Notes: generated by a model not told the origin, from the letters alone. A DNA stretch of 64,000 bases from a bacterium (GCA_035530055.1 DATKVN010000010.1:6799-70798), one strand, 5' to 3'. Positions 42,843 through 51,079 are shown, counted from the first letter of the stretch. Program-made: numbers and translations.

Positions 42843-43521
42843 TATCTTCAAGAGAGTTCACATTGACCCGCCAGGTATCAATCTTTTGGTAACGTACTTC
42901 AAATTTTTTATCTATTAAATACTGTAAGGCATCTCCAATGTAGTATTCTCCCATTGCTGACGGTTTGATATGTGGGATGGCTTTAAAGATATCGGGCTCA
43001 ATAATTAATAGCCCACTTATTCCATAATCAGAAATTTTGTCCTTTGGCTTCTCCACTATCTTTTTAATCAGATCTCCTTCCCAAACTACCTGACCTGTTG
43101 TTTCAGGACTCTCTTCTCTATTGATAAGGAGAGTTGCCAGGGGACGAAATTTTAGATGAGACTCGATGAGTTTTGTGAAGTCGTAAAAGGAAACAAGGTC
43201 ACAATAAGCCAACAAGAAGTTGTCTTCACCGACAAATCCTTGAGCTTTTGCCAGTGCATCTCCCGTGCCTAATGGTTTCTCCTGTTCTATGTAGGTAAGC
43301 TGCGTGTCCCATTGTCCCCCGTCGCCCAGTCTTTCAGAAACGGTTCCCTGCTCGCCAGGCGAGACAACAATACCTACTTGGCCAATTCCTGCCCTCCCAA
43401 AACCTCTAAGGCTGTACTCAATCATCGGTCTTCCTGCTACAGGGATTAAGGCTTTAGGAAGCGAATTGGTCAGTGGCCGAAGTCTTTTACCAATACCAGC
43501 AGCCAGAATTAAACCTTTCAT
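42790..43521 (-). CDS. Sugar-phosphate nucleotidyltransferase
   Basis: A 243-residue NTP_transferase from the ATG at 43521; the longer frame upstream runs through a hairpin repeat. The nucleotide loop MKGLILAAGIGKRLRPLTNSLPKALIPVAGRPMIEYSL is canonical, and DLVSFYDF stands where the LGD metal motif usually lies. GDALAKAQGF and GEYYIGDALQYLID resemble glucose/mannose-1-phosphate nucleotidyl- or GlmU-type uridyltransferases. There is no acyltransferase beta helix. Sugar and base are not certain. Confidence 0.88.
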   Translation of the reverse strand: MKGLILAAGIGKRLRPLTNSLPKALIPVAGRPMIEYSLRGFGRAGIGQVGIVVSPGEQGTVSERLGDGGQWDTQLTYIEQEKPLGTGDALAKAQGFVGEDNFLLAYCDLVSFYDFTKLIESHLKFRPLATLLINREESPETTGQVVWEGDLIKKIVEKPKDKISDYGISGLLIIEPDIFKAIPHIKPSAMGEYYIGDALQYLIDKKFEVRYQKIDTWRVNVNSLEDIKKAEALILKNRSQKEL

Positions 43522-43537
43522 GCCTTCTCGTTCATTA

Positions 43538-43600
43538 TAGAAACCTCCCTTTCGGGAGGACTCCGAAAAAAGGGGCCTGACCCCTTTTTTACCCCTTTTT
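43538..43600. repeat. Hairpin repeats between sppA and the nucleotidyltransferase gene
   Basis: CCTCCCTTTCGGGAGG (about 43545-43560) is followed by an AAAAAGGGGCCTGACCCCTTTTT palindrome (43567-43589). The second can act as a terminator-like stem in either direction. Confidence 0.65.
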
Positions 43601-44359
43601 TTATCCAAACATTCTCCTCAAAAAACCTAAAGGTCTCCTCATCTTTTTGGCGTAATCTACAATCTTGTATACTTCAATTCCTGTCTTTTTCATAATAAGT
43701 TCTATTGCTTTAGTCTTTCCCCCCAGAAAATCTATTAAACCAAGCTTTTTTGCCTCTTCCCCTAAGTAAATCTTTCCAGTGGATATTTCTTTTACTACTT
43801 CCTCGCTTAGTTTTCTGTTCTTGGTGACTTCTTCTATGAAATTTTTGTAAATGGTATTGAGTTCTTCTTTTAGCAACTCTTTCTCTTTCGGGGTCGACTT
43901 CTTATAAGGTATGCCAAATGTCTTGTAGACACCTGAGGCCATTGTCTCCACGTCTATCCCGAACTTTTTCATCAGCTCAGAGAAGTCGGGTCGAATGGAC
44001 GCCACACCAATACTCCCCAGGGTACTTAAGCGGTCAGCTACAATACTGTCGCAAGATGAGGCAATCCAGTAGCCACCAGAAGCAGCATATTCTTTTATCC
44101 AGGCTACCGTGGGCTTTCCCAGGCTTTTGATACATTCTGCAATCTCTTTACAGGGGAAAGGTCTTCCGCCGGGAGAATTTATTTCCAGAATCAAACCTTT
44201 AATCCGGCGATTCTTCTTTACACTTTCAATTAATGGAATTAGTCCGGCTGAGGATACTGTTCTGGTCATAGCCAAGAAAGGGAAAGACGAAGGAGGGCCT
44301 TCCTCAGAAATAACCATCCCCTTAATTGGAATAATTGCAATCTTTCCTTTTTTAGCCAT
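43601..44359 (-). CDS. sppA: SppA-type signal peptide peptidase (S49)
   Basis: A 252-residue serine protease of family S49. The nucleophile serine lies in YAASGGYWIAS and the general-base lysine in ISTGKIYLGEEAKKLGLID; SPGGRPFP resembles the oxyanion region. ATG 44359 has AGGAG 6 nt upstream. Unlike typical SppA there is no N-terminal membrane anchor, so it may be cytosolic or peripheral, perhaps like SohB/SppA relatives acting on membrane peptides. A truncated endonuclease IV gene lies directly upstream. Confidence 0.88.
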   Translation of the reverse strand: MAKKGKIAIIPIKGMVISEEGPPSSFPFLAMTRTVSSAGLIPLIESVKKNRRIKGLILEINSPGGRPFPCKEIAECIKSLGKPTVAWIKEYAASGGYWIASSCDSIVADRLSTLGSIGVASIRPDFSELMKKFGIDVETMASGVYKTFGIPYKKSTPKEKELLKEELNTIYKNFIEEVTKNRKLSEEVVKEISTGKIYLGEEAKKLGLIDFLGGKTKAIELIMKKTGIEVYKIVDYAKKMRRPLGFLRRMFG

Positions 44360-44360
44360 C

Positions 44361-44606
44361 TTATTCTCCTTGTGACAAACAGTCACTCACTTTGTCCTCT
44401 CTCCCCTTAGGGTCAGGGTGAGGGGGTTCCTTCGATATATCCTTTCCTACTTTAAATTTTTTGACTTCCTCTTCGGGGATAGGAGAAACCGCCCATGTTC
44501 TGGGGTTGCGAGAAAAGAATTGGATTGTCCTGGCTCTTCTCTTGCGTGCCAGTTCAGGCACCTTAGAGAATCCTTCACCGATCCAGATGTGAAATCCAAA
44601 ACGCAT
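44361..44606 (-). pseudogene. nfo: Truncated endonuclease IV (nfo) fragment
   Basis: The first about 50 residues (RFGFHIWIGEGFSKVPELARK, then TIQFFSRNPRTWAV) match the N-terminus of AP endonuclease IV, a TIM-barrel DNA-repair enzyme of about 280 residues. After KKFKVGKDI the frame enters a repeat rich in CCTCACCCTGACCC and stops at 81 residues. All later metal-binding histidines and glutamates are absent, so it cannot be active. The ATG 44606 still has GGAG upstream. The remaining gene is not found in the window, which suggests deletion together with repeat insertion. Confidence 0.75.
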
Positions 44607-44607
44607 A

Positions 44608-45261
44608 CTATCTGACTCCACTATCCCCAATCTCTCTTAATCCTTCTAAAAGAACAAACCTTCCCAAAGGTTTAACCTTGCACTGAAAACTTTTGATAAA
44701 TAAATTGTTGTTATATAATCCTCCACTTAAATAGAAAAATTCAGGTTCATCTATGAATTTATAGACGTTCTCTGCTATTCCTTTGACAAAGCTTGCCAGA
44801 ATATCGTTTATCTCATACCCTTCTGAAATCTTATCGAAAATTTTAGCCATACCTAAAACTCCACAAGTCACTCCCAGGGACTGAGAAGTTTTCTCTATCT
44901 CTGATGTCTTTACATTAAAATGGTTCTCCAGAAGCTCAATAGAAAATCCTAAAGTTGCTCCACAGAGAGCGTTCCAATCCATCTCCTCATATTTACTACT
45001 TTTCATTTTTACATATTTGATGTCCCTACTTCCCACATCCACCACCAGAAAATTCCCGTTTCCAATCAATCTCCTGCTACCCTTTTCCAGAGCAACCAAT
45101 TCATTGACCACTCTATCTGCTTTCAATTTCGCGTTATGCCCGCAGGCTATATCGAATCTTATGTCACTCTTAAGCAAGTCGAGAGTCTTCATAACTCTAT
45201 ACTCATCTTTTTCTGTGTTTAATATCTTGGTATAACTGGTTCCCACATCGCCTAAAAGCAT
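44608..45261 (-). CDS. HgdC/BadF-type ASKHA ATPase activator
   Basis: A 217-residue ASKHA-fold ATPase like the activators of 2-hydroxyacyl-CoA dehydratases and benzoyl-CoA reductases. LLGDVGTSYTKI is phosphate loop 1 and LVVDVGSRDIKYVKM phosphate loop 2. The two cysteines that hold the inter-subunit [4Fe-4S] cluster appear conserved (NALCGATLGFSIELLE and GVTCGVLGMAKI). YLSGGLYNNNLFI is the adenosine motif. It is slightly shorter than usual (about 260). No dehydratase subunits are nearby, only an unknown protein upstream. It may power a different low-potential reduction. Confidence 0.78.
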   Translation of the reverse strand: MLLGDVGTSYTKILNTEKDEYRVMKTLDLLKSDIRFDIACGHNAKLKADRVVNELVALEKGSRRLIGNGNFLVVDVGSRDIKYVKMKSSKYEEMDWNALCGATLGFSIELLENHFNVKTSEIEKTSQSLGVTCGVLGMAKIFDKISEGYEINDILASFVKGIAENVYKFIDEPEFFYLSGGLYNNNLFIKSFQCKVKPLGRFVLLEGLREIGDSGVR

Positions 45262-45341
45262 ATCGCCTCACTCCATCCAGCGGGTCGCATAAATGCCACC
45301 CCCACAAAAAATGTACCTGTCACCTTTTTTATGCACCGCCT

Positions 45342-46070
45342 TTAAAAATGGTCGCTGTCCCTATTTAAGTAGAGATAAGCTTCGATTTTGCTTTTTACGG
45401 AATTATCGAGAACATCGTCAACTTCAACATAAAGTCCATTATGCTTTTTTGCCAGATATTTCGCCAAGGAGTTCTTGCTGCAGAAAGCCTGTGCATAGAA
45501 TACCGTAGGCAGGTCCTCCCTTATCATGATTTCCAACTCCAGGTCTGCGGGAACTCTTGCTTCCATACACCTTGCCCAGCCGAAAACATGGGTCTCTTTA
45601 GGAAATAGGTCAAGTATGCTGAAATCATTGGGAGGGACTCCCCAGAAACCATAATTTGGCTTTACATACTTCAACTTTGACTTATCAACATCTTTAACCA
45701 CACTGTCCACTATCAAATCAAACTTCTTTCTCAATTCCAGGTCGCTTTCGCATACTGTCTGGGGATGTCTACGAGTAGCATTATTTTGAGTGGTAACTAT
45801 AGGCACATTAAGCTCACGCTTAAGAATTTCACTGACGAACCTACCATTGTCACACTTGCTATAGCCATTATCGAAAATGATGAGGTCTAATTTTATAGTC
45901 AAAGCATTGGCGATAATGCTTTTAATTGTAGCACAGTATATCTTTGGTAAGTAGGATTCAGCTTTGGTGTTATCAGTAAAATCGAAAAGAGTGTCCAGGT
46001 CTATGAAATCGTTTCCTCTATATTTATCTAAAACTTCCTGTGGGGGAACTCCCACTATGCCTATCTTCAT
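45342..46070 (-). CDS. Unknown protein paired with the HgdC-type activator
   Basis: A 242-residue protein I cannot place firmly. It opens like a Rossmann fold (MKIGIVGVPPQEVL) and has cysteines in GYSKCDNG, TVCESD, GWARCMEARVP and AFCSKNS that could bind an iron-sulfur cluster. Its position just upstream of the activator suggests it could be an HgdB-like or reductase component, but this is inference. GGGGAAAAAAAG precedes the ATG, inside yhhQ (47-bp overlap). The last residues (NRDSDHF) and stop are encoded by an AGGGACAGCGACC repeat end, so the C-terminus may be shortened or altered. Confidence 0.6.
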   Translation of the reverse strand: MKIGIVGVPPQEVLDKYRGNDFIDLDTLFDFTDNTKAESYLPKIYCATIKSIIANALTIKLDLIIFDNGYSKCDNGRFVSEILKRELNVPIVTTQNNATRRHPQTVCESDLELRKKFDLIVDSVVKDVDKSKLKYVKPNYGFWGVPPNDFSILDLFPKETHVFGWARCMEARVPADLELEIMIREDLPTVFYAQAFCSKNSLAKYLAKKHNGLYVEVDDVLDNSVKSKIEAYLYLNRDSDHF

Positions 46071-46704
46071 CTTTTTTTCCCCTTCTTATTAACCAGACGC
46101 CAAAATATACAATCGGTGTATCTAATAACGCAATTAGTAGTTTGATAATATATTGTCCTTTAATTAATGTAAAAACTGGCATTACACCATAAAAAGCAAT
46201 GGTAATAAAGACAACTGTATCGATGAACTGTGAGACAAACGTTGAAGCATTATTTCTCAGCCAGAGATGCTTTCCTTTGGTAACCTTGCGCCAGAAATGG
46301 AATGCCCAGATGTCGTGGTACTGGCTTACCAGATAAGCAATAAAACTAGCGATAATAATCCGCGAGGTGCCACCCAGAATCTTGGTGAAGGCCTCTTCTC
46401 CAGTCCAGAAAGAAGCTTTGGGAAAGATGAGAGTAAGTCTAATCAGTGCCAGGACGACCAGTAGAGTGATGAACCCACTAAAGACCACATATTTCCCTTT
46501 TTTTTTACCCCAAACTTCGCAAATTATATCAGTAATGGGGAAAGTTATGGAGTAGGCAAAAACTCCTCCCGGGACTATAAGACCAGCTATATTGACAATC
46601 TTGCTCGCCAGAACCCCGGCAATGACCAGGCCACCGACAAAAATGGCTATCAGAAGAATATAAATCTTCTCTTCTCGCTGAATAGCCCTTTCAGTTTTTC
46701 CCAT
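46024..46704 (-). CDS. yhhQ: Queuosine precursor transporter (YhhQ/VUT family)
   Basis: A 226-residue membrane protein with about six helices. ASKIVNIAGLIVPGGVFAYSITFPITDIICEVWGKKKGK is the family signature (vut_1), and AFHFWRKVTKGKHLWLRNNASTFVSQFIDTVVF also matches. It imports queuine or preQ bases for tRNA modification. The C-terminal tail is polar (DEDRHSGSSPTGSFR) and overlaps the downstream unknown gene. Confidence 0.92.
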   Translation of the reverse strand: MGKTERAIQREEKIYILLIAIFVGGLVIAGVLASKIVNIAGLIVPGGVFAYSITFPITDIICEVWGKKKGKYVVFSGFITLLVVLALIRLTLIFPKASFWTGEEAFTKILGGTSRIIIASFIAYLVSQYHDIWAFHFWRKVTKGKHLWLRNNASTFVSQFIDTVVFITIAFYGVMPVFTLIKGQYIIKLLIALLDTPIVYFGVWLIRRGKKDEDRHSGSSPTGSFR

Positions 46705-47078
46705 TCGTTTCTCCTATCGTCGATATAGGATAGAATAGCAAAAGAACTAAAATTTGTCAATTAAAACTGTCTACTTGACTATTTATACTAATTTTGAGGG
46801 TCTTAAGTGGAGGGAGCTTGATTTTCTGGGAAGCTGTGCAGGCTTTAGTTTTTGGAGTCCTCCCGAAAGGGAGGAAAGCAAAAAGTTGTAGCTCGAGAGC
46901 GACAACTCTGCATTGTAGGGGCGGCACTCCGTGGCCGCCCAAATGAAGGGACGGCACAGAATCCGTCCCCTACAGAGAGGCAAAGCTTACGCTTTGCTGC
47001 TACATTTTTGAATAACCCTTGCTTTCGCAAGGACTCCATAGGTTGTGAAATGTTCCGATGGATCGGAGCTACTCCATA
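46705..47078. repeat. Repeat-filled intergenic region
   Basis: About 370 bp with no supported gene. It holds CCTCCCGAAAGGGAGG, AGTTGTAGCTCGAGAGCGACAACT, a GGGCGGCACTCCGTGGCCGCCC stem, GGGACGG...CCGTCCCC, GCAAAGCTTACGCTTTGC, CTTGCTTTCGCAAG and CCGATGGATCGG. At least six families of the window sit side by side, like a hot spot for repeat insertion. Confidence 0.75.
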
Positions 47079-47384
47079 TTAAAATTGGAAGCTGGGGGTG
47101 TCGTAGGTGCACTGGCAGGGGATTTTTTTGCACTTGGGACAGCCTTCTTTATACTTTTCGATTTCCTTTTCTACATTCACATCTAAAAGGTTGGCTAAAC
47201 TTAAAAACCAGGCAAAAACATCTCCTACTTCTTCCTTAAAATCACTCTTTTTGCCTTCACGAATTAGCTTGGCTAACTCCCCTACTTCTTCAATAAACCA
47301 GACAAAAGTCCTGGCAAGTCCTCTCTTCTTGTCTCTGGAATAGTAGAGTTTGTGCATTAGATTCTGAAATTCTCTTATTTCCAA
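47079..47384 (-). CDS. MazG-like NTP pyrophosphohydrolase
   Basis: A 101-residue all-alpha NTP pyrophosphatase. The metal ligands are in WFIEEVGELAKLI and FKEEVGDVFAWF (E-x2-E...E-x2-D). A C-terminal cysteine cluster (CPKCKKIPCQC) could bind zinc and is found in a subset of small MazG proteins. It would clean non-canonical nucleotides. It lies downstream of the radical SAM protein gene, separated by repeats. Confidence 0.88.
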   Translation of the reverse strand: MEIREFQNLMHKLYYSRDKKRGLARTFVWFIEEVGELAKLIREGKKSDFKEEVGDVFAWFLSLANLLDVNVEKEIEKYKEGCPKCKKIPCQCTYDTPSFQF

Positions 47385-47394
47385 TTGAACCTCC

Positions 47395-47505
47395 TTTTAC
47401 CCCCTCGCCCCTGGCCGTGGCTCGTGCCACCCTGGCCGTTAAGGCCCAGAATGGACAGGCGCACAGGCAGGCCTAACTCTCTCCCCCAAGGGGGATAGGG
47501 AACTT
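47395..47505. repeat. CCTGGCCGTGGCTCGTGCCA-type repeat
   Basis: GC-rich, partly palindromic sequence (CCCTCGCCCCTGGCC, GGCCCAGAATGGACAGGC, CTCTCCCCCAAGGGGGATAGGG). A related copy lies at 53684-53770. Confidence 0.6.
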
Positions 47506-47517
47506 TTTTCCCATTTG

Positions 47518-48687
47518 TCAAATCTCTTCCCAAAGGAAGAGTTGTTTGTCTATTTCTGGTTCGAGTTCCTTCTTTGCAGGATAAAATTTTCCATTTAGAG
47601 TTATAAATTTTCGTGCTCGTTTAACAACCGTGCCCAACTTTTTCAACTGTTCCAGTTCCTTCAATTTAGTGTTTTTCCTTATATCCAGAATTTTCCTAGC
47701 TGATATTCTACCAATTCCAGGAACTCTGATCAGTTCTTCGAACGAAGCTTTATTTATTTCTACCGGAAACCTGTCTGTATTACTTAAAGCCCATACTAAC
47801 TTGGGGTCTTTATCCAGATAGAGATCCCCTTTCTCATCAAAAATCAATTCCTCTGGAGTGAAATTATATTTCCGTAAGAGAAAATCGGCCTGATAAAGAC
47901 GGAATTCTCTCAAAGGAGGACAAGGACGCAAGTTCTCCAAAGGAGTATCTTCTACCGGAGTGAAAGCACTGTAATAGACTCTACGAAGGTTATGGCCTCT
48001 ATAAAGATTGTGACTCAGAGAAAGGATTTCCTTATCCCCCTCCTTTGCCGCTCCTACTACGAGCTGAGTGGTCACTCCTCCTTTCAAGGGATGTTTCCCA
48101 TGAAAAGAGGCAATCTTCTTCAACCCATCGAGCAGTTCTCGATGGAAATTCTTATCCGCAGATAGTTCAGAAAGGCATTTCTGGTTTGGTGCTTCTAAGT
48201 TCATAGAGAGCCTATCTGCTAATCTTCCTGTGGCTTCGATGAGGCCAGTATCTACACCAGGCAGAATTTTACAGTGTATATATCCCTGGTAATTATACCG
48301 TTGCCTTAAAATCTTTAGAGTCCCCAGCATCTTTTCTTGACTGGCATTAGGAGAAACATTTATTGCTGAAGAAAGAAAAAGCCCTTTAACCCACCTTTTC
48401 TTATAGTATTCCAGGAAAAGAGAAGCAAGCTCTTGAGGTGTGAATTCTATTCGAGGACAATCTCTGTCTTTCCTATTTACGCAGTAGAAGCAGTTGTTCT
48501 CGCAAAAATTAGTTTGCAGAACTTTAAACAGATTTATACATTCACCTTTTTGTCCTGCCGCAGGATAGATGAGACTGGAACGGGCAATGTGTTTCTTAGG
48601 GAAAATAGCCAGGGGGAAACCAGTTACATCGAAGCCAGCCAGTTCTCCCAATAAGTTTGCTTTATGATGTAAATTCTGTTTTTTCAT
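47518..48687 (-). CDS. Radical SAM protein of the putative DNA modification/repair type, with HhH
   Basis: A 389-residue protein; the ATG at 48687 is used because the frame beyond it enters a repeat. The radical SAM motif is CENNCFYC at about 60-67. The core (FLSSAINVSPNASQEKMLGTL, YIHCKILPGVD, SMNLEAPNQKCL) matches the family annotated as putative DNA modification/repair protein. A C-terminal helix-hairpin-helix (FEELIRVPGIGRISARKIL) supports nucleic-acid binding. Its usual partner, a fused uracil-DNA-glycosylase-like protein, is not in the window. Function remains putative. Confidence 0.85.
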   Translation of the reverse strand: MKKQNLHHKANLLGELAGFDVTGFPLAIFPKKHIARSSLIYPAAGQKGECINLFKVLQTNFCENNCFYCVNRKDRDCPRIEFTPQELASLFLEYYKKRWVKGLFLSSAINVSPNASQEKMLGTLKILRQRYNYQGYIHCKILPGVDTGLIEATGRLADRLSMNLEAPNQKCLSELSADKNFHRELLDGLKKIASFHGKHPLKGGVTTQLVVGAAKEGDKEILSLSHNLYRGHNLRRVYYSAFTPVEDTPLENLRPCPPLREFRLYQADFLLRKYNFTPEELIFDEKGDLYLDKDPKLVWALSNTDRFPVEINKASFEELIRVPGIGRISARKILDIRKNTKLKELEQLKKLGTVVKRARKFITLNGKFYPAKKELEPEIDKQLFLWEEI

Positions 48688-48689
48688 AC

Positions 48690-48895
48690 TCAAATTACGG
48701 GCATAAAGCCCCTGGGCGACCATAAAGGTCGCCCCTACGCGACCAAAACATTATCCGTAGTGTAGCCCTTTATGGGCGTAATCTCTACGGGGACAAGCCC
48801 CTACACTACTTACATTGACGCACCGTTACGGACATAAAGACCTGCATTGCCAATGAAGCAGAGCTTCGCTCTGCTGCTACATTCGTTTACCAGAA
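48690..48895. repeat. Long palindromic repeats upstream of the radical SAM gene
   Basis: Contains a GGGCGACCATAAAGGTCGCCC stem (48712-48732), TAGTGTAGCCCTTTATGGGCG facing AAGCCCCTACACTAC (48757-48808), and GCAGAGCTTCGCTCTGC (48857-48873). The second is shared with 29.76 and 58.14 kb. Confidence 0.65.
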
Positions 48896-48912
48896 TGAGC
48901 GCCTATACTCCT

Positions 48913-48972
48913 TTACTTTTTCTTCTTTTTTGGCTTCTTCTTCTCTCTCTTGGCCGGTACTTTCCCTGGCAT
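48913..48972 (-). CDS. Lysine-rich 19-residue microprotein
   Basis: A 20-codon frame (19 residues and stop) of which 10 residues are lysine, with prolines early (PGKVPAKRE) and a run of five lysines at the end. The ATG lies 1 nt after the stop of the RNase H-fold exonuclease gene and is served by a GGTGGTGA site, so it would be translated by coupling. The composition suggests a nucleic-acid- or ribosome-binding tail peptide. A longer lysine-rich peptide is encoded at 53866-53937. Low complexity means chance cannot be fully excluded. Confidence 0.5.
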   Translation of the reverse strand: MPGKVPAKREKKKPKKKKK

Positions 48973-48973
48973 A

Positions 48974-49447
48974 CTAATCACCACCCCTTTTTCCAAGTTT
49001 TTCCATTAAGATAGGAAGATTAACAATGTCTTCTTTATTATACTCCAGTAACACTTGTAAGGCCTTTTTGTTATTTTCTTTTTCGTATTGGTACCATAGT
49101 TCCATAGCTACCCAGCCATCTACCTCTTTCAGGCGTCTTTTAATTCCTAGTATTTGTTCGACTTTTTTTAAACCACCATAAAGATTTCTTTCCCAGCAGT
49201 CGTACATCAAGTCGTAGGTTGCGAAAAAATCATCCAAATCTACACTCAGCTTCTCCTTTATGACCGGGAGATCAAACCTGCTCCCATTGTAAGTGTAAAT
49301 GGCAGTTGTCCCCACAAGGCTCTTAAGCAAGTTTGGCTTGGTAATTTCTTTTCCCACTAACTGAATTAGCGTGCCATCCCCGCGATATATTCCCAGAACA
49401 GTTATTTCTCCTTCAAATGAGGTCTCAATGTCCAGAAAAGCTTTCAT
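48974..49447 (-). CDS. RNase H-fold exonuclease (YprB-like)
   Basis: A 157-residue DnaQ/RNase H-like domain of the YprB type. The exonuclease motifs are FLDIET (D, E), YTYNGSRFDLPVI (D) and YNKEDIVNL (D). ATG 49447 is preferred; a longer start would overlap the upstream gene. Substrate is probably single-stranded DNA or RNA. It sits 11 bp after the RNase HII-like gene and 1 bp before the lysine-rich microprotein. Confidence 0.85.
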   Translation of the reverse strand: MKAFLDIETSFEGEITVLGIYRGDGTLIQLVGKEITKPNLLKSLVGTTAIYTYNGSRFDLPVIKEKLSVDLDDFFATYDLMYDCWERNLYGGLKKVEQILGIKRRLKEVDGWVAMELWYQYEKENNKKALQVLLEYNKEDIVNLPILMEKLGKRGGD

Positions 49448-49458
49448 AATTCGTCTTT

Positions 49459-50466
49459 CTACCGGAGCAAACATTCTTGTGGAATTCTCTCCATAGTTGC
49501 TATTTCGGCAGCCCTTTTCAGGAAGCCATCAAATCTCCTGCCTTGCCTGTATCCTCCACACCAATCTAAGGAACTATCAAACTTTTGAAAGAATTCGTTT
49601 ATCCGTCTAATAAATATTTCTCTGATGTATTTGCCAAAAATTGAGGAAAGGGAGATGGGAAAGATGAACTTATCACCGGACTTGATAAAACAGAGCTTCA
49701 ATTTTTTCTTTTTATGGAAGACTGTAAAAATATCTATTCCCTCTTTTGTAGGAAAAGGTTGAATTTCAAATCTCTCTCCCAAGCAACTCAAAATTTTCTT
49801 CTTTCCCCAGCCATCTATCTTCCCTGAAAAAAAGGAAATTTCTTCTTCTGGGTAGTTTTCCAGAAATAGATTAATAAAATCACCTATTGTTTGAACCTCG
49901 AGCCAGTACTTATCCAGATTTTTCTCTCCCGTCTTATTAAGAATGGAAGGACAAAATATTCCACTTTTCCAAAAAATGAATTCAATTCTCTTTTTTCTTA
50001 ACGTCTCTTTCAATTTTTCTGAGATATTTTCTATAAATTGAGTTTCTGCTTTCCAGGCGGGGAGATTGTAGGGAGCACCGATTCCACAGAGGGAGCTTTT
50101 CCAATTTACAGGACAATCACTAAGAAGACCCTGTCCATTGAGAACTATTTTGGAGAAAAAATCGTTATCGAAATCTTGGGGCAATTTTCTATTCAAAAGA
50201 GAATAGAAAGCAAGTACTGTAGCCTCTGCTAATTTATATGTTTTCTGGTTATTGCTCTTGAAAAGTTCTTTACTATCACAGACAATGAGGCTCTTCTTAT
50301 CACTTTTATCTTTTGAAACTACCTTTTTAAGCTCATTCCAGAAAAAATCTTTATTGAAGTCATAACCTCTTTCTATTCTAAAGGCAGTAGCGGTTACCAC
50401 CAGAGGTCCCAACATTCTCTGGTTCCGAAAACCTAATCCATTCTCATCAATTCCTACAATGAGCAT
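49459..50466 (-). CDS. Divergent RNase HII-like protein, long form
   Basis: A 335-residue protein whose N-terminus (LIVGIDENGLGFRNQRMLGPLVV) and VCDSKELF match the DE and D catalytic motifs of RNase HII. SLSSIFGKYIREIF corresponds to the SIIAKVxRD motif, but with E in place of the last D; WCGGYRQG corresponds to the GYG region. It is about 120 residues longer than RNase HII owing to a middle insert. It may be a specialised RNase H acting on RNA-DNA hybrids. It is grouped with the YprB-like exonuclease, suggesting a joint nucleic-acid task. Confidence 0.72.
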   Translation of the reverse strand: MLIVGIDENGLGFRNQRMLGPLVVTATAFRIERGYDFNKDFFWNELKKVVSKDKSDKKSLIVCDSKELFKSNNQKTYKLAEATVLAFYSLLNRKLPQDFDNDFFSKIVLNGQGLLSDCPVNWKSSLCGIGAPYNLPAWKAETQFIENISEKLKETLRKKRIEFIFWKSGIFCPSILNKTGEKNLDKYWLEVQTIGDFINLFLENYPEEEISFFSGKIDGWGKKKILSCLGERFEIQPFPTKEGIDIFTVFHKKKKLKLCFIKSGDKFIFPISLSSIFGKYIREIFIRRINEFFQKFDSSLDWCGGYRQGRRFDGFLKRAAEIATMERIPQECLLR

Positions 50467-50481
50467 TTTTGAATCTCAAAC

Positions 50482-50973
50482 TCAATATTTTTCCCAGTGG
50501 AGGACGTCTTTCAGTTTTCTCTTGGCCGGCTTCGGTTCCTCTTTACTATAACCCAGGGGAATGAGAGTGATTAGTTTAAAATTTTGAGGTGCTCCGAGCA
50601 GTTGGCGGACCTTCTCTGCATATAGTTTCTTGTCTCCAGCTACCCAGCAGGCTCCTAATCCATGTGCGTGAGCAGCTAAGAGTATGTTCTCTGTTGCTGC
50701 ACAACCATCTTCTAAGTAGTATTTCGTCTGGCGAGAAAAAATGACAATGCAGACAGGAGCCTCCACAATAAACCTGCCGTAATCGGTCATTTCTGCTATT
50801 TTCTTCCTGATTTCCTCCTTGGTAACCACAATGAACTCTACAGGTTGTATGTTCACTGCACTGGGAGCAAGTCGACCACAATCGATGATATCTTTAATTA
50901 CTTTTTTGGGGACAGGCGTAGGCAAAAATTTTCTTTTACTTCTTCTGGTCTTCAACGCTTCAATTGCTTTCAT
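50482..50973 (-). CDS. Nitroreductase-family flavoprotein
   Basis: A 163-residue FMN-dependent oxidoreductase. ALKTRRSKRKFLPTPVPKK, GRLAPSAVNIQPVEFIVV and ENILLAAHAHGLGACWVAG, then LITLIPLGYSKEEP are the family motifs. The ATG at 50973 is chosen from family length. It is 15 bp upstream of the RNase HII-like gene. Substrate unknown; a quinone, nitro compound or flavin role is possible. Confidence 0.9.
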   Translation of the reverse strand: MKAIEALKTRRSKRKFLPTPVPKKVIKDIIDCGRLAPSAVNIQPVEFIVVTKEEIRKKIAEMTDYGRFIVEAPVCIVIFSRQTKYYLEDGCAATENILLAAHAHGLGACWVAGDKKLYAEKVRQLLGAPQNFKLITLIPLGYSKEEPKPAKRKLKDVLHWEKY

Positions 50974-51079
50974 AGTTATTTTCCTTATCAAACAAAATTT
51001 TTGGTATTTCCTTGTTTTTTATCTTATATCTTTTTGGAAAAAAAGTCAATATTCCCAAATAATAACTGGTAGTCAGGGA

